The notes under the pieces were generated by a model, which saw only the letters and a program-made list of their open reading frames with translations, had not been told where the DNA came from and made no database searches. The position numbers were made by a program, and so were the translations under genes. This document shows, one piece after another, positions 33,245 through 34,658 of a stretch of DNA of 34,658 nucleotides. Positions within the stretch are counted from its first letter, which is position 1, and every line of letters begins with the position of its first letter. Origin of the DNA: Clostridia bacterium (GTDB lineage: Bacteria > Bacillota > Clostridia > Oscillospirales > CAG-382). The DNA lies in contig JAGAUT010000053.1 in NCBI GenBank assembly GCA_017620655.1, forward strand, positions 1-34,658. Reading direction: 5' to 3'.

Positions 33245-34396
33245 TTATTCAATTTCAGTTGTCCAATCCTCGTCCCAAGGATATACCATTCTGAGAACCT
33301 TACCGCCGCGTTTTGCGGATTCTTCGGCATAAAGTCCGGGAAGTGTCATTGCAAGACCTGCACGAAGTGAAATGGGTGGTTCTTCACCGTTAAGAAGTGC
33401 CTTAAAGAAATAGTCGAGCATGGCATAGTCCATACCGTCATGTCCCTGTGCTTTGGGGTTATCCTCGTATGCTTCGGGCATAAATCTTCCTTCAACTTCC
33501 TGGAAAGAAGTATCTTCAAGCTTAAAGGAGTTATAGCGGATAACAGGCTTATCAAATCTGTCGATTCTTTCCATATAGCCTTCAGTACCGAATACTCTAT
33601 AGTTATGGTGACCGATTTTAGCTCTGCATCTGCCGTTTCTCTGAAGTCTTATTACTACACCCGACTCAGTTCTGTACTGAGCGCACATCATGTCATCCTT
33701 TTTGAAGGAATTTGCACTTTCACCAAATGCACCGTCTTCGCCGTGAGAACCTGTACCAAAGCAGCTTACATAACGAAGCTCTTCGTCAATAACAGCAAGA
33801 AGCGGGCCGAGTGAATGAGTGCAGTAACGAATCGGAATCAGGAGCTTTCTCCAGTCGCCGTTTTCATTGAGATGAACATGTTCTTCACTATTTGGAAGCG
33901 ACCAATGAATATATTCAGCCTCCATGCAGTAGGGCTTACCGAGAAGTCCTCTATCGCAGAAATCCTTGAGCATAAAAGCGAATCTCTGATAGTTGGGGTT
34001 TGCACCTGTGGAAATCATAGCAGACGACTTTTGTGCCGCCTTCCAGAGCATTTCAGCTTCTTCAAGGGATGCTACATTTGGAATATCCGAAAGTACATTT
34101 ATATTCTTTTCAAGTGCCTTTGCACAAAATTCTGCGTGAATATCAGCACCCGTTTCAACGATAACAACGTCAAGATTTGCCTTCTCAAGCATTTCATCAT
34201 AGCTTTCATAGAACTCTGTATCGGGGAAAATATTGCTGAGTGCATCGGGCATAAGCCACTGCTTTTCATACCAGTTATGGGGAAGTATATCACAGGCTGC
34301 GGCAGGAACTACAAAGTCAAAACCGTCAGCAGCCAGTTTGAACATGATTCTGCCTCTGTGACCGAGACCTACAACACCAACTCGAATTTTATCCAT
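33245..34396 (-). CDS. Gfo/Idh/MocA-family oxidoreductase
   Basis: 383 residues from ATG 34396; AAAGG lies 9 bases upstream, while an in-frame ATG at 34405 is almost on top of it. The N-terminal Rossmann fold shows IRVGVVGLGHRGR (GxGxxG-type) for NAD(P), then ACD and VETGADIHAEFCAKALEKNINVLSDIP, where the family usually has EKP. The C-terminal half is the beta-sheet substrate domain, with GDWRKLLIPIRYCTHSLGPLLAV containing the probable catalytic histidine. Family members oxidise or reduce sugars and inositols, and some are retaining glycosidases using NAD. The neighbouring xylose genes suggest a sugar substrate, but it is transcribed separately. A palindrome in the promoter suggests dedicated control. 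Confidence 0.9.
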   Translation of the reverse strand: MDKIRVGVVGLGHRGRIMFKLAADGFDFVVPAAACDILPHNWYEKQWLMPDALSNIFPDTEFYESYDEMLEKANLDVVIVETGADIHAEFCAKALEKNINVLSDIPNVASLEEAEMLWKAAQKSSAMISTGANPNYQRFAFMLKDFCDRGLLGKPYCMEAEYIHWSLPNSEEHVHLNENGDWRKLLIPIRYCTHSLGPLLAVIDEELRYVSCFGTGSHGEDGAFGESANSFKKDDMMCAQYRTESGVVIRLQRNGRCRAKIGHHNYRVFGTEGYMERIDRFDKPVIRYNSFKLEDTSFQEVEGRFMPEAYEDNPKAQGHDGMDYAMLDYFFKALLNGEEPPISLRAGLAMTLPGLYAEESAKRGGKVLRMVYPWDEDWTTEIE

Positions 34397-34426
34397 ATTC
34401 ATCATCCTTTACTATATGCTAGATTT

Positions 34427-34455
34427 ATTATATAACCTTAAGGTTGTTTTTTCAA
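34427..34455 (-). promoter_or_regulatory. Promoter of the Gfo/Idh/MocA gene with palindromic operator
   Basis: On the minus strand TTGAAA (34455-34450), a 17-bp spacer and TATAAT (34432-34427). The spacer contains the perfect 12-bp palindrome AACCTTAAGGTT at 34434-34445, well placed to block polymerase if bound by a dimeric repressor. Confidence 0.75.
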
Positions 34456-34514
34456 GAGATTATCGATTTTTTCATGATATTTTACATATATCATACTTTT
34501 TTGCATGACAAATA

Positions 34515-34528
34515 AGGTTCAAGTCCTG
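34515..34528 (+). repeat. Isolated tRNA T-arm-like fragment, inverted relative to tRNA-Leu
   Basis: AGGTTCAAGTCCTG at 34515-34528 is identical to the T-arm of the adjacent tRNA-Leu (reverse complement at 589-602 of the 34 kb block) but on the opposite strand. No cloverleaf can be built around it, so it is a fragment and not a gene. Confidence 0.65.
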
Positions 34529-34540
34529 TCAAATTATCAG

Positions 34541-34575
34541 AAAAAAAAGACCATCCTGATGGATAGTCTTTTTTC
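34541..34575 (-). terminator. Terminator of the tRNA-Leu transcript
   Basis: On the minus strand AAAAAAGACTATCC and GGATGGTCTTTTTT pair with one G-U around the loop ATCA and run into a T-tract. It starts 2 bases after the tRNA CCA end. Confidence 0.85.
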
Positions 34576-34576
34576 A

Positions 34577-34658
34577 TGGTGCAGGTAGCAGGACTTGAAC
34601 CTGTACGAGTTGCCCCACTAGAACCTGAATCTAGCGCGTCTGCCAATTCCGCCATACC
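34577..34658 (-). tRNA. tRNA-Leu (anticodon CAG), first 3 nt outside the window
   Basis: Read on the minus strand, the sequence has a long variable arm (GTGGGGCAACTCGT) as in type II tRNAs. The anticodon stem CTAGA/TCTAG encloses the loop TTCAGGT with anticodon CAG, and the T-loop is TTCAAGT. The 3' acceptor strand TACCTGC plus ACCA is present, with CCA encoded. Its partner GCAGGTA is cut by the window edge: only GGTA remains. The outermost T-stem pair appears to be an A-C mismatch. It reads CUG leucine codons. Confidence 0.93.

Overview
The window looks like a chromosomal segment of a strictly anaerobic Gram-positive gut-type clostridium, probably Ruminococcaceae/Oscillospiraceae. The support is an [FeFe] hydrogenase of the electron-bifurcating HydABC kind, two rubrerythrins, the rimP-nusA-rnpM-ylxQ-infB-rbfA operon in the Firmicutes order, AGGAGG-type ribosome binding sites and sigma-A-like promoters, often with an extended -10. 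This placement is inferred from gene content; no 16S gene or marker tree is available. The window opens inside hydB and closes 3 nt short of the 5' end of a tRNA-Leu. No gene-free stretch exceeds 300 bases, and I saw no CRISPR array, insertion sequence or prophage gene.

Layout. (1) 1-2550: hydB (partial) and hydA, then a terminator. (2) 2554-5466: a membrane-anchored TPR protein, rubrerythrin 1 and murA. (3) 5514-7791: a pair of membrane-anchored proteins resembling YycI and YycH, the partners of the WalK kinase. (4) 7845-13829: the translation/transcription operon rimP, nusA, rnpM, ylxQ, infB, rbfA on the minus strand. Its leader holds a 13-bp hairpin that could be a NusA-sensitive attenuator. 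(5) 13910-22495: a carbohydrate region. A GH127-like arabinofuranosidase and luxS lie on the plus strand. They converge on a minus-strand operon of three tandem GH123-like (DUF4091) paralogues and a small esterase. The middle paralogue is cut by one in-frame TAA. (6) 22546-25359: a tightly coupled operon of an HPr-kinase-like P-loop protein, an S24/S26 signal-peptidase-like protein, an M20D amidohydrolase and a cytidine-deaminase-like enzyme. (7) 25394-29490: tyrS, an AlkD-like DNA glycosylase, a PspC-domain protein, rubrerythrin 2, inorganic pyrophosphatase and a DUF308 membrane protein. (8) 29502-33244: a divergent xylose module, an AraC-type regulator against xylA-xylB. (9) 33245-34658: a Gfo/Idh/MocA oxidoreductase with a palindrome inside its promoter, and tRNA-Leu(CAG).

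How the genes fit together. Hydrogenase disposes of fermentation electrons, and the rubrerythrins reduce peroxide. Regions 5 and 8 suggest use of plant or host glycans: arabinofuranosyl, probably amino-sugar, ester-linked and xylose units. None of the predicted glycosidases has an export signal and no transporter lies in the window, so they probably act on imported oligosaccharides. The least explained parts are the kinase-like/peptidase-like/amidohydrolase/deaminase operon and the interrupted GH123-like triplet.
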